Shown here: one piece after another, positions 52,633 to 62,151 of the stretch
Layout: each line of letters begins with the position of its first letter
Numbering within the stretch: the stretch's first letter is position 1
Source: Desertivirga brevis
Lineage (GTDB): Bacteria; Bacteroidota; Bacteroidia; Sphingobacteriales; Sphingobacteriaceae
Assembly: GCF_017355835.1 (NCBI RefSeq)
Contig: NZ_JAFEWF010000013.1
Span: forward strand, 115,077 to 179,076
Direction: 5' to 3'
Length of the DNA: 64,000 nt
Notes under the pieces: model-generated
What the model saw: the letters and a program-made list of their open reading frames with translations, nothing else
Database searches by the model: none
What the model was told of the DNA's origin: nothing
Program-made: the position numbers and the translations under genes

Positions 52633-55449
52633 ATGCCAAGAGACACCTCTATTAAATCAGTCCTGATTATCGGTTCAGGACCAATTATCATCGGTCAGGC
52701 CGTTGAGTTCGATTATTCAGGTTCGCAAGCTGCTTTATCGTTAAAAGATGAAGGAATTGAAGTTTCAATTATCAATTCTAACCCAGCAACTATCATGACA
52801 GACAACGTGATAGGCGATAATGTTTATTTATGGCCATTAACCTGCGATAGTATCGAGAAGATTTTACAAGAGCGTCACATTGACGCTGTTCTTCCGACAA
52901 TGGGTGGACAAACTGCGCTTAACCTTTGTAAAGAGGCAGAAGAGCGTGGCATATGGCAAAAATACGGCGTTCGCATCATTGGTGTAGACGTTGCAGCAAT
53001 TGAAAAGACAGAAAACCGGGAAGAGTTCCGCCAGCTAATGGTAGATATCGGAATTGGTGTTGCCCCTTCAAAAATTGCTAACTCATTTCTTGAAGGAAAA
53101 GAAGCTGCGCAAGAAATTGGCTTCCCTCTGGTAATTCGTCCTTCCTATACCTTAGGAGGAACAGGTGGCGGTTTCGTTCACAAAAAAGAAGAATTTGATG
53201 CAGCATTAAGCCGTGGTCTTCAAGCATCCCCAACTCACGAAGTTCTTGTAGAAAAAGCCGTTTTAGGATGGAAAGAATACGAGTTAGAACTCCTTCGCGA
53301 TAACAAAGACAACGTAATCATCATTTGTTCTATCGAGAACTTTGACCCAATGGGTATCCATACCGGAGACTCAATTACCGTGGCTCCTGCTATGACCCTT
53401 AGTGACCGTTGTTACCAGGATATGCGTAATCAGGCGATCAAGATGATGCGTGCAATTGGTAATTTCGCCGGTGGTTGTAACGTTCAGTTTTCAGTTGACC
53501 CTGTTACTGAAGCGATCATCGCTATCGAGATTAACCCTCGTGTATCACGCTCATCAGCACTTGCATCAAAAGCTACTGGTTATCCAATCGCTAAAATTGC
53601 TGCAAAATTGGCAATCGGCTACAATCTTGATGAGATTGAAAATCAAATTACAAAAACTACTTCAGCATACTTTGAACCAACCCTTGATTACGTAATCGTT
53701 AAGATCCCTCGCTGGAACTTCGACAAGTTCAAGGGAGCAAATCCTGAATTAGGCCTTCAAATGAAAGCTGTAGGAGAGGTAATGGGTATCGGTCGTACAT
53801 TCATCGAAGCACTTCAAAAAGCTTGTCAGTCATTGGAGATAGGCCGTGCTGGTTTAGGTGCAGACGGTAGACAGAACCGTAATCTTGAAGAAATCATGTA
53901 CGGGTTAGAGCATCCAAGCTGGAACCGTATCTTCCTTTTAAAAGATGCATTCAGCTTAGGAGTTCCTTTAGAGTCTATCCGTAAGGCTACTAAGATCGAC
54001 AAATGGTTCCTTGTTCAAATCCAGGAGCTTGTTCAACTGGAGCAGGAACTTAAGCGCTATACTTTAAATAACATTCCTAAAGACTTCTTCTGCACACTCA
54101 AGCAGAAAGGTTTCTCCGATGTACAAATTTCATGGTTGTTAGGCAATGTAACAGAGGATGACGTATATGAGCGTAGAAAAGAACTAGGTATCCGTCGTGT
54201 ATACAAGATGGTGGATACTTGTGCTGCTGAATTCCCTGCTCAAACACCATACTACTACTCGACATTTGAAGATGAAAACGAATCAGTAGTAAGCGACAGA
54301 AAGAAAATCATCGTATTAGGATCAGGTCCTAACCGTATCGGACAAGGTATAGAGTTCGATTACTCTTGTGTTCACGGACTTTTAGCTGCTAAAGAATGTG
54401 GTTTTGAGTCGATCATGATCAATTGTAACCCTGAAACAGTGTCTACAGACTTTAACATGGCTGATAAGTTATACTTCGAGCCAGTTTTCTGGGAGCATGT
54501 GCGTGAAATCATTGATCTTGAGAAACCAGAAGGCGTTATCGTTCAGTTAGGCGGCCAAACAGCTCTCAAAATGGCTGAAAAGCTTCATGAAAAGGGTATC
54601 AAGATCATTGGAACATCTTTCGATAACATGGATATTGCAGAGGACAGAGGCCGTTTCTCTGACCTTTTAAGAGACTTAGATATTCCATATCCACGTTACG
54701 GAGTTGCTGAAACAGCTGAAGAGGCTTTAGAAGTTGCTCATCACGTAGGCTATCCGGTTCTTGTTCGTCCAAGCTACGTATTAGGTGGCCAGGGTATGAG
54801 TATCGTGATCAATGATGCGGACCTTGAGAACGCTGTAGTAAAACTATTAGGAGATCTACCAGGTAACCGTGTATTGATCGATCACTTCCTTGACAGAGCT
54901 GAAGAAGCTGAGTCAGATTCAATCTGTGACGGCGAAGATGTACACATCGTAGGTTTAATGGAACATATTGAGCCTGCTGGTATTCACTCTGGTGATTCAA
55001 GTGCAGTACTTCCACCATTCAATTTGTCAGAAAACGTGATCAGACAGATGGAGGAATATACTATCAAACTGGCAAAAGCTCTTAATGTAATTGGATTATT
55101 AAATATCCAATTTGCGATTAAAGATGAGAAAGTATATGTTATCGAGGCGAACCCTCGTGCATCACGTACTGTTCCTTTCATCGCAAAAGCTTATGATGTT
55201 CCATACATCAATATCGCTGCGAAGATTATGTTAGGTGTTAACAAGCTGAAAGACTTCACAATCGTTAGAAAACTTGAAGGGTATGCAATTAAAGAACCTG
55301 TATTCTCTTTCGATAAATTCCCTGAAGTGAACAAGCAGTTAGGTCCTGAAATGAAGTCGACCGGAGAGGCTATCAGATTTATTAAAGATCTGCACGATCC
55401 ATACTTCGTTAAACTGTATAAAGAGAAGTCAATGTACTTATCTAAATAA
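52633..55449 (+). CDS. carB: Carbamoyl phosphate synthase large subunit, without the allosteric domain
   Basis: This 938-residue CarB carries both ATP-grasp halves: the first with GSGPIIIGQAVEFDYSG, RPSYTLGGTGGGF and the oligomerisation segment; the second with GSGPNRIGQGIEFDYS, RPSYVLGGQGMS and EANPRASRTVPF. It stops soon after KSTGEAIRF, where E. coli CarB (1073 residues) continues into the MGS allosteric domain that binds UMP, IMP and ornithine. The terminator directly follows, so this is not a frameshift. I recall other Bacteroidota CarB proteins being similarly short. No carA is adjacent. Confidence 0.95.
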   Translation: MPRDTSIKSVLIIGSGPIIIGQAVEFDYSGSQAALSLKDEGIEVSIINSNPATIMTDNVIGDNVYLWPLTCDSIEKILQERHIDAVLPTMGGQTALNLCKEAEERGIWQKYGVRIIGVDVAAIEKTENREEFRQLMVDIGIGVAPSKIANSFLEGKEAAQEIGFPLVIRPSYTLGGTGGGFVHKKEEFDAALSRGLQASPTHEVLVEKAVLGWKEYELELLRDNKDNVIIICSIENFDPMGIHTGDSITVAPAMTLSDRCYQDMRNQAIKMMRAIGNFAGGCNVQFSVDPVTEAIIAIEINPRVSRSSALASKATGYPIAKIAAKLAIGYNLDEIENQITKTTSAYFEPTLDYVIVKIPRWNFDKFKGANPELGLQMKAVGEVMGIGRTFIEALQKACQSLEIGRAGLGADGRQNRNLEEIMYGLEHPSWNRIFLLKDAFSLGVPLESIRKATKIDKWFLVQIQELVQLEQELKRYTLNNIPKDFFCTLKQKGFSDVQISWLLGNVTEDDVYERRKELGIRRVYKMVDTCAAEFPAQTPYYYSTFEDENESVVSDRKKIIVLGSGPNRIGQGIEFDYSCVHGLLAAKECGFESIMINCNPETVSTDFNMADKLYFEPVFWEHVREIIDLEKPEGVIVQLGGQTALKMAEKLHEKGIKIIGTSFDNMDIAEDRGRFSDLLRDLDIPYPRYGVAETAEEALEVAHHVGYPVLVRPSYVLGGQGMSIVINDADLENAVVKLLGDLPGNRVLIDHFLDRAEEAESDSICDGEDVHIVGLMEHIEPAGIHSGDSSAVLPPFNLSENVIRQMEEYTIKLAKALNVIGLLNIQFAIKDEKVYVIEANPRASRTVPFIAKAYDVPYINIAAKIMLGVNKLKDFTIVRKLEGYAIKEPVFSFDKFPEVNKQLGPEMKSTGEAIRFIKDLHDPYFVKLYKEKSMYLSK

Positions 55450-55455
55450 AACAAG

Positions 55456-55483
55456 AAGGCGGTTTTCGAACCGCCTTTTTTTT
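55456..55483 (+). terminator. Intrinsic terminator after carB
   Basis: AAGGCGGTT (55456-55464) pairs with AACCGCCTT (55469-55477) around a TTCG tetraloop and is followed by at least six T residues. Confidence 0.95.
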
Positions 55484-55602
55484 AAAAGTCTAAACTGTTG
55501 ACGAATTTGACAGTTACTTTTATATAAAAAAGTTGTTTAGAATAAGCAGCCCACAACTAAAGCTGTTTCTAAACGATTATATATATTATTACCCTATTTT
55601 TA

Positions 55603-56334
55603 ATGACCATTATTCTTATTTTCTTCCTGGCACACTGGTTCCTTTCATTATTCTTCCAAACGTTCTTTTTACACCGTTACGCATCGCATAAGATGTTTAA
55701 AATGAACTTCTTCTGGGAAAGATTTTTCTACATGGGAACGTTTTTAGCTCAGGGTGCCTCTTTTCTAAATCCAAGGGCATACGCCATTATGCACCGCATG
55801 CATCATGCTTATAGTGATACAGAAAAGGATCCTCATTCTCCACACTTTATTAAAGATGTTTGGGGATTGATGATTCAAACCAAGAACATTTACTTTGATT
55901 ATTTGAAGCACAAGACCGAGCCAGAGCCGCAGTTCCGCGACCGTTATCCTACATGGCCAATAATCGATAGGATTGGCGACCTATGGTTCACCCGCTTTTG
56001 TTTTATAGGTTTATATATAGCTTTCTATTTCCTTTTTGCACCACATTGGCTGTTCTTTCTTTTACTTCCATTACATTTTTTAATGGGACCGTTACATGGG
56101 GCTATTGTTAACTGGTGTGGACACAAATACGGGTACTCTAACTTTGATAATCACGATCATAGCAGGAACACTTTACCAATTGATATCTTAATGCTAGGTG
56201 AACTGTTCCAGAATAACCACCATAAGAAACCAAATGATGTAAACTTTGCGCAAAAATGGTGGGAATTTGATCCATCATACCCTGTGATCAAGGTTTTACA
56301 TTGGATGAGGGTTATTAAGCTCAGAAAGGATTAA
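55603..56334 (+). CDS. Acyl-CoA/fatty acid desaturase family protein
   Basis: This 243-residue membrane desaturase has the three histidine boxes HRYASH (24-29), HRMHH (64-68) and NNHHKK (near 207), and four hydrophobic helices. It probably introduces a cis double bond into membrane fatty acids using oxygen. It is shorter than many delta-9 desaturases but all catalytic boxes are present. It stands alone with its own terminator. Confidence 0.88.
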   Translation: MTIILIFFLAHWFLSLFFQTFFLHRYASHKMFKMNFFWERFFYMGTFLAQGASFLNPRAYAIMHRMHHAYSDTEKDPHSPHFIKDVWGLMIQTKNIYFDYLKHKTEPEPQFRDRYPTWPIIDRIGDLWFTRFCFIGLYIAFYFLFAPHWLFFLLLPLHFLMGPLHGAIVNWCGHKYGYSNFDNHDHSRNTLPIDILMLGELFQNNHHKKPNDVNFAQKWWEFDPSYPVIKVLHWMRVIKLRKD

Positions 56335-56353
56335 ATAACATTAAACACTTAAA

Positions 56354-56384
56354 AGAAGAGGAGTCCAAAAGGCTCCTCTTTTGT
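56354..56384. terminator. Terminator between convergent desaturase and dnaE2 genes
   Basis: AAGAGGAG plus CC pairs with GG plus CTCCTCTT around AAAA, with one bulged T. T-rich sequence follows on the plus strand and A-rich sequence precedes it, so it may act both ways. Confidence 0.75.
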
Positions 56385-56408
56385 TTAACAGCCATCTCTA
56401 TATTATGG

Positions 56409-59400
56409 CTACCTAAAGTTCCTTGCCTTCGGGAAATTTTCTTCCTGTGCATTTTCTCTTATTTGTGTTCTCTTATTCACTGTAGGAAATGGACTTCTTT
56501 CATCTCCCCGTGATAAAGTTAACACAGGCAATTTATCTGTTTCTTTTTTTGTTAATCCCCTTAAAAGCTTTGAAAGATCAAAACACCTCCTTACCACCAC
56601 GTGAATTACCTTGCCTTCCTTTTGCACCTTTCCTTCAACCATTAACAATCTCGCACCTAAAACCTCCCTCCGGTACTTCTCGAATAACTTTTGAAACACT
56701 ACAAGATTGGTAAAGCCTGTTTCATCTTCGATAGTAATAAAACAAACACCCCCTGCTGTTCCTGGTCGCTGACGAACCAGTACCAAACCAGCAACTTTCA
56801 CCAAGGCGCCATCTCTGGCTTCAGTGATCTCTTTAGCGGATAGAATATGAAGCATGCGGAGCTGGTCACGTACAAAGCTGACAGGATGTGCTTTAAGTGA
56901 TAAAGCAGTGCTTGCATAATCATGTACTACATGCTCCGCAGTAGTCATTAAGGGAAGTTCTATCTGCGCTTCTGTAGAACTTGCAGAAGGTTGACCTTCG
57001 AACAGAGCTACAGGCCGGTCATGTAATGCTGATACTTCCCATAATGCTTGCCTTCTATCAAACCCCAGGGACCGGAAAGCATCTGCATCAGCCAGCTTTT
57101 CCAAAGCGGCATGAGATACTCCAGCTTCCCTTAGAGAGGTAATACTTTTATAACCTTTACCTCTTGCAGTAACTAGAGCTTCTATATCATCCTCCCTTAT
57201 TCCTTTAATCTGCCGAAAACCAAGTCTGATAGCGAAGTATTTTCCAGATTTCTCTTCCATCAGATTATCCCATTCTGAGTGATTAACATCCACCTCTCGT
57301 ACCTCTACACCGTGCTTACGTGCATCAATTACAATCTGTGCCGGTTGATAAAAACCCATTGGCATCGAGTTAAGAAGCGCTGTTGCAAAAACATCAGGGT
57401 AGTGGCATTTAAGATAACAAGAAACATACACCAGCAAGGCAAAACTAGCTGCATGGCTTTCAGGAAAACCATAGCTACCAAAGCCTTCAAGCTGTTTGAA
57501 AACCCGCTTTGCGAATTCTTCGCTATAACCATTGGCTTTCATTCCATTTATTAGCTTCTCTTCGAACTTGCTCACTAGCCCTTTCATTTTAAAAGTAGCC
57601 ATGCTACGGCGAAGTTCGTCAGCCTCAGCAGGAGTAAAGCTTGCCGCTACTATAGCAATCTGCATTGCTTGTTCCTGAAATAGGGGAACTCCTAATGTTT
57701 TTCCCAATATACCTTCCAGTCCTTTAGGGATGTCAGCCTCTTCCTCCTTATTCCTTCTTCTCAAATAAGGGTGAACCATATCTCCCTGTATTGGACCTGG
57801 TCGAACAATAGCTACTTCAATTACCAGGTCATAAAAACATCTAGGTTTGAGCCTGGGCAACATAGTTTGTTGTGCCCTGCTTTCAATTTGAAAAACGCCG
57901 ATAGTATCTGCATCACAGATCATATCATAAACTTTGGGATCTTCATCCTGATTAACACTAGCTAATGTGAGATCCAGATCATAGTGCTGCTTTGCCAGGT
58001 CAAATGCTTTACGAATACATGTAAGCATACCTAAAGCCAATACATCAACCTTCATAAATCCTAATGCATCAATATCGTCTTTATTCCACTCAATGTTAGT
58101 TCGGTTCTCCATCCGTGCGTTGAGAATAGGGCACAGGTCGGTAATTTTTCCTTGTGTAATTACAAAGCCGCCTGTATGCTGGCCTAACTGCCGAGGAAAC
58201 CCCATCATTTGGCCCGTAAGCTCTAAAACTTTCTTTAGCAAAAGATCTTCAGGATTCAAGCCTTGTTCGATCAAGCGTTCAGGTTCAAACCATTCTGTTG
58301 TAAACTCCCAAATTGCTCCTGCTAATCTATTTAAGGTATCCTGTGATAGTCCCATCACCTTTCCAACATCACGCATTGCTCCTTTCTGATGCTGTTGAGT
58401 TACTGTAGCTACGATCGCCGTTCTATCCCTACCATATTTATTATAAATATATTGTATCACCTCTTCCCGGCGTTCGTGCTCGAAATCAACATCAATATCG
58501 GGTGGTTCATTACGGGCAGAGGAAATAAAGCGTTCAAAGAGCAAATCAAACTTATTCGGGTTAACGGAGGTAATACCAAGGCAATAACATACTGTAGAAT
58601 TAGCGGCAGAACCTCTTCCCTGACACAGGATCTTTTGTTCCCTGGCATAACGAACAATATCGTAAACGGTAAGAAAGTAACTGGCGTAATTTTTCTCTTC
58701 AATGAAGGTTAATTCATGCTCTATTGCTTTTTTTACCTTTTCAGGGATATTATCACCAAAATGTTCATGTGCACCTTTAATGGTAAGATAAGTAAGCTCC
58801 TCTTGTGGAGTCCTTCCTTCAGAGGTTATTTCATCTGGGTATTCATATTTTAATTCATCAAGAGAAAACTGGCAGGCTTCAGCAATTTCAATGGTTCTGG
58901 CAACGGCATCAGGATAACGACTAAATAAACGGTACATTTCCTTTTGCTCTTTGAGGTATCGCTCCGCATTCTGATGCAATTTAAAGCCTGCGGTATGGAT
59001 AGTACACTTCTCGCGAACACAGGTCAACACGTCCTGCAGCTCTCGCCTGGACGGTACATGGTAATGTACATCATTGGTAACCACTAAAGGAATATTAAGC
59101 TGCCTGGATAGCTGATCTAAACGAAAAAGTTTCTTGTGGTCAGTAGCTTGATATGACCTGCTTGCTGCAAGGTATAGGGCTGCACCAAAGATCTCGTGGT
59201 ATTCGATAAGACTTTCTTTAAAAGAAGGATCAAAGTTATAATCAGGGTTAAGAGAAAAGGGAGGGATAGCGATGAAAATAATTTCTGAAGCGATTTCAAA
59301 AATGTCTTCCTTATACAGGTCACACTTCCCTTTTTCTGTACGCAGGTTTCCCTTGCTTAATAATGATGAAAGTTTACTATACGCGCTTTTACATCGAGGA

Positions 59401-59633
59401 AAAGCCAGCAAACTAGGTCCATTTAGTAGATCAAGTCGGCAAGCAGGTATCAATTTAATATTCTTGCCCTTACAAGCAGAGTGCGCCCTAACAATACCGG
59501 CAAAAGTATTTCGGTCTGTGATAGCTATTTTAGAATATCCCATTAACTCCGCCTGTTCAACCATCTCTTCTGGATGGGAGGCCCCTCTCAAAAAACTAAA
59601 ATTAGACGTAACCTGAAGTTCAATATACTTCAT
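56409..59633 (-). CDS. dnaE2: Error-prone DNA polymerase DnaE2
   Basis: This 1074-residue C-family polymerase is a DNA polymerase III alpha paralogue. The N-terminal PHP domain begins YIELQVTSNFSFLRGASHPEE. The palm carries PDIDVDFEHERREEV near 400 with the catalytic aspartates. A helix-hairpin-helix and an OB domain (VAGLVLVRQRPGTAGGVCF) complete the C-terminus. ATG 59633 is chosen because the longer frame would run into imuB; this leaves a 14-bp gap. In the imuA-imuB-dnaE2 cassette it performs mutagenic translesion synthesis after DNA damage. Confidence 0.93.
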   Translation of the reverse strand: MKYIELQVTSNFSFLRGASHPEEMVEQAELMGYSKIAITDRNTFAGIVRAHSACKGKNIKLIPACRLDLLNGPSLLAFPRCKSAYSKLSSLLSKGNLRTEKGKCDLYKEDIFEIASEIIFIAIPPFSLNPDYNFDPSFKESLIEYHEIFGAALYLAASRSYQATDHKKLFRLDQLSRQLNIPLVVTNDVHYHVPSRRELQDVLTCVREKCTIHTAGFKLHQNAERYLKEQKEMYRLFSRYPDAVARTIEIAEACQFSLDELKYEYPDEITSEGRTPQEELTYLTIKGAHEHFGDNIPEKVKKAIEHELTFIEEKNYASYFLTVYDIVRYAREQKILCQGRGSAANSTVCYCLGITSVNPNKFDLLFERFISSARNEPPDIDVDFEHERREEVIQYIYNKYGRDRTAIVATVTQQHQKGAMRDVGKVMGLSQDTLNRLAGAIWEFTTEWFEPERLIEQGLNPEDLLLKKVLELTGQMMGFPRQLGQHTGGFVITQGKITDLCPILNARMENRTNIEWNKDDIDALGFMKVDVLALGMLTCIRKAFDLAKQHYDLDLTLASVNQDEDPKVYDMICDADTIGVFQIESRAQQTMLPRLKPRCFYDLVIEVAIVRPGPIQGDMVHPYLRRRNKEEEADIPKGLEGILGKTLGVPLFQEQAMQIAIVAASFTPAEADELRRSMATFKMKGLVSKFEEKLINGMKANGYSEEFAKRVFKQLEGFGSYGFPESHAASFALLVYVSCYLKCHYPDVFATALLNSMPMGFYQPAQIVIDARKHGVEVREVDVNHSEWDNLMEEKSGKYFAIRLGFRQIKGIREDDIEALVTARGKGYKSITSLREAGVSHAALEKLADADAFRSLGFDRRQALWEVSALHDRPVALFEGQPSASSTEAQIELPLMTTAEHVVHDYASTALSLKAHPVSFVRDQLRMLHILSAKEITEARDGALVKVAGLVLVRQRPGTAGGVCFITIEDETGFTNLVVFQKLFEKYRREVLGARLLMVEGKVQKEGKVIHVVVRRCFDLSKLLRGLTKKETDKLPVLTLSRGDERSPFPTVNKRTQIRENAQEENFPKARNFR

Positions 59634-59647
59634 AACACTTGTCTTTC

Positions 59648-61150
59648 TTAAGCAAAAAAACCATGAATGTACCAATCAGATGTGGCCGTATCAGAATAAT
59701 GGCCTGATCTGAACAACCAATACCTGTTCCCTTCCTGATCCTCCACCTGGTAATAGTCTCTATGTTCTCCTGGATCCAGCCACCATTCCCTTTCTATGCG
59801 TTCTGGGCCATCAGACTTTTTTACATAGTGCAATTTGTCTTTATAGCGAAAAGTCATTGGAGGATAATCAGGAATAGGAGCGGAAACCTCAATTTTCTCG
59901 GGTTTGCTAAGAAGAAGAGTAGGTCGGTACCTATCAGTCGGCCAGATAGCCGTAGGCTTATCTATTATGGAGACAGCAAGCTTAATGGATCTTTCCGGCC
60001 AGAAATGTTCCTCTGGGAAATATCTGTGAATACATTCTGCACCAATTCTTGCTGAAAGGCGATCAAGTAATTCACTTACCTCTTCCATATTTTGACCTGC
60101 ATTTTCCAACCACAAGGCCTCCTGAGACGGGGAAATCTCTTCAACTTTGGTAGCCTCTATCACGAACAGTTCTATTCCAAGGGCAGGTTCTATTGAAGAT
60201 ATTTTTATTTGAAAAAGCTTAAAAAGATGAGGTATATGATGGGTGGCTTTGTTGGTGCCAATTGCCACTTGTTCGATACGACCATCTATTCGATAGCATC
60301 TAAGAACTGCTTTCCGTATACCTTTACTCTCTTTATACAAGCGTTGACACAAGACATCCAACAGTTTTTGAATAGCTATTTCAATTCCAGAAACAGTATG
60401 AATAGGTTCCAGACAGGGGAGGCGTTCTTGGTAAGGTTCTATTATATGAATGGGTGATAAAGGTTCCTCCTCTGTTCCTAATGCCTGGGACAATCGCTGT
60501 AATATGCCTTCTCCAAATCGTCTTCTTAATACAGAACGTGGCATGCTAACAAAGTTACGGACCTGATAAAGCCCTAACTTATGAAGTCGCTCCAGCACCT
60601 CCATTTCTAACCGTAAAGCTGTCGGAGGTAAGGGTAATAGTGCCTCTGCCTGCTTACCGCTTTCAATAACACTCCCGTTTAAACCAAAATGAGCCATTGC
60701 CCACGCTGCACCGACAGTATCAGCCAAAGCAGTTTGAATGTAGTATCCTCTACTCTTAAAACGGCTGATAAGCTCATGTAGATATTGTGATTCTCCTCCC
60801 CATAAATGAGTACAGCCAGTAACGTCTAATACTAAATTATCCGGAGCATTGATAGCGACTATTGGACTGTATCGTATACACCACTCTCCGATAGCTTTTA
60901 AGAGTTTCACATTTCTGTCCACTTTATCATCAAATACTTCCAGCACAGGCACCATTGCCCTTGCGTCTGCTACTGGCATTCCTGTATGTATACCATCAGC
61001 TTCTGCAATCGAATTTACTGCTGTGATAACTTTCCGGTTTTGAATGGAAGTTGCAAAAACAAAAGGTACATGAAGAAGCTCTGGCTTACGGATACAAAGC
61101 CAGTCGGTAACAAGATACCTGAACCATATTGATACAAAACGCTTTTGCAT
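59648..61150 (-). CDS. imuB: ImuB, catalytically inactive Y-family polymerase
   Basis: This 500-residue Y-family protein shares the DinB/ImuB architecture. The acidic residues needed for catalysis are missing: the N-terminal hxDxD motif reads SIWFRYL and the S-x-D-E motif reads INAPDN before LVLDVTGC. That pattern is typical of ImuB, which acts as an adaptor linking DnaE2 to the sliding clamp. It lies 3 bp after imuA and 14 bp before dnaE2. Confidence 0.9.
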   Translation of the reverse strand: MQKRFVSIWFRYLVTDWLCIRKPELLHVPFVFATSIQNRKVITAVNSIAEADGIHTGMPVADARAMVPVLEVFDDKVDRNVKLLKAIGEWCIRYSPIVAINAPDNLVLDVTGCTHLWGGESQYLHELISRFKSRGYYIQTALADTVGAAWAMAHFGLNGSVIESGKQAEALLPLPPTALRLEMEVLERLHKLGLYQVRNFVSMPRSVLRRRFGEGILQRLSQALGTEEEPLSPIHIIEPYQERLPCLEPIHTVSGIEIAIQKLLDVLCQRLYKESKGIRKAVLRCYRIDGRIEQVAIGTNKATHHIPHLFKLFQIKISSIEPALGIELFVIEATKVEEISPSQEALWLENAGQNMEEVSELLDRLSARIGAECIHRYFPEEHFWPERSIKLAVSIIDKPTAIWPTDRYRPTLLLSKPEKIEVSAPIPDYPPMTFRYKDKLHYVKKSDGPERIEREWWLDPGEHRDYYQVEDQEGNRYWLFRSGHYSDTATSDWYIHGFFA

Positions 61151-61153
61151 GCA

Positions 61154-61897
61154 TTATCCTGCCTTTCGTGATTGCTCTTGAACATCGATCGTAAACGATT
61201 TTTGTACGATTTGCTTAAATCCTTCAGCACTCCATTCGAATCTCCACGAGCCTGGATTTCCGTTCCGAACCTTTAACAGTTCAACATTCCATCGCGGAAA
61301 GCCAAGTCCGGGCAACCCCTCTTCAGGCTCACTTGCAATAGGAGTTATTTGCCATCGGCCAGTACATGCCGTTGAACTATGACGTCCTGTAGTTTTAAGC
61401 ATGACAAATCCTGTGACCTTGCTTGCCTCCATAACAAGTTGTAGACGGCGTGACTGAGAGAAGTTAATTTCTCTCACTTCTGCTATTACAGCCAGCAGAC
61501 CTTTGCATTTTAAGGCTTCCTCTGTGGCCCATAAGATGTCTTTTTCCTGTTTAAGATCAATAAAAACAACCCTGTCAGGCTCAACACCAAAAGCTTTAAG
61601 AGCTGGAGGAAATATGCTTCTGTTACAACTAATCCAAAGGCAATAACCCTCATTTTGCATCATCACACTTAATAATCCAGCAATAAATCCACTTGTAGAA
61701 GCAGCCTGCTCAGGAAGAGGATTTACAAATTCATGTAAAGTGCCAGTTGGGAACACAGCATTTGGAAAAGCAGCTTCAATAGACTCTAAACCTTTAAAGC
61801 GGAGAGATCCGGCATTGGCAGGTTTATACCCTTCTAACAAAAGGATTTCCTTTTGGAGCCTATCAATTAAGATTTTCTTTGAAATACGCAGTTCCAT
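61154..61897 (-). CDS. imuA: ImuA-like RecA-fold protein
   Basis: This 247-residue protein of the ImuA/SulA-like RecA superfamily is the first gene of imuA-imuB-dnaE2. A RecA-like core is visible (FPTGTLHEFVNP, DRVVFIDLKQEKDILWATEEAL, CKGLLAVIAEV, QLVMEASKVTGFVML). There is no clear Walker A lysine motif, as in other ImuA proteins. It interacts with RecA in characterised systems. Start ATG 61897 lies 13 bases after a TATTTTTG box. Confidence 0.87.
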   Translation of the reverse strand: MELRISKKILIDRLQKEILLLEGYKPANAGSLRFKGLESIEAAFPNAVFPTGTLHEFVNPLPEQAASTSGFIAGLLSVMMQNEGYCLWISCNRSIFPPALKAFGVEPDRVVFIDLKQEKDILWATEEALKCKGLLAVIAEVREINFSQSRRLQLVMEASKVTGFVMLKTTGRHSSTACTGRWQITPIASEPEEGLPGLGFPRWNVELLKVRNGNPGSWRFEWSAEGFKQIVQKSFTIDVQEQSRKAG

Positions 61898-61910
61898 ACA
61901 TTTATGGTTA

Positions 61911-61918
61911 CAAAAATA
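61911..61918 (-). promoter_or_regulatory. -7 promoter box of imuA-imuB-dnaE2
   Basis: The minus strand reads TATTTTTG, a full match to TAnnTTTG. A palindrome begins directly upstream of it, as expected for a repressor site. Confidence 0.5.
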
Positions 61919-61937
61919 ATGCTAAAATTTTTAGTAT
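61919..61937. promoter_or_regulatory. Candidate operator palindrome of the imu operon
   Basis: CTAAAATTTTTAG (61922-61934) is a perfect inverted repeat around a central T and extends outward by AT/AT with one G-T position. It sits between the -33 and -7 positions of the imuA promoter. A LexA-like damage repressor is a natural candidate; the protein that binds it cannot be told from sequence. Confidence 0.45.
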
Positions 61938-62139
61938 GTCAGATTATTGAGAAAAGAATTTAGAAGTAAGGCTAACTATCTTTACAACAGTATTTTTTGG
62001 CTTAAATACATATTGCTGGCCATAATCGGCCAGTACATTAATCTATTGCTAACCATAATAATTGTTTAAAGACAAAAAGCAAGAACCGGATTGTCTCATA
62101 TAATTACTCTAAGCATCTTTAAAAGAAATAGTCATTACT

Positions 62140-62147
62140 TAATTTTG
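62140..62147 (+). promoter_or_regulatory. -7 promoter box abutting the alkB start
   Basis: TAATTTTG matches TAnnTTTG and ends four bases before ATG 62152. A TTTA at 62118-62121 (18-nt spacing) could be the -33 element. Confidence 0.45.
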
Positions 62148-62151
62148 AAAA

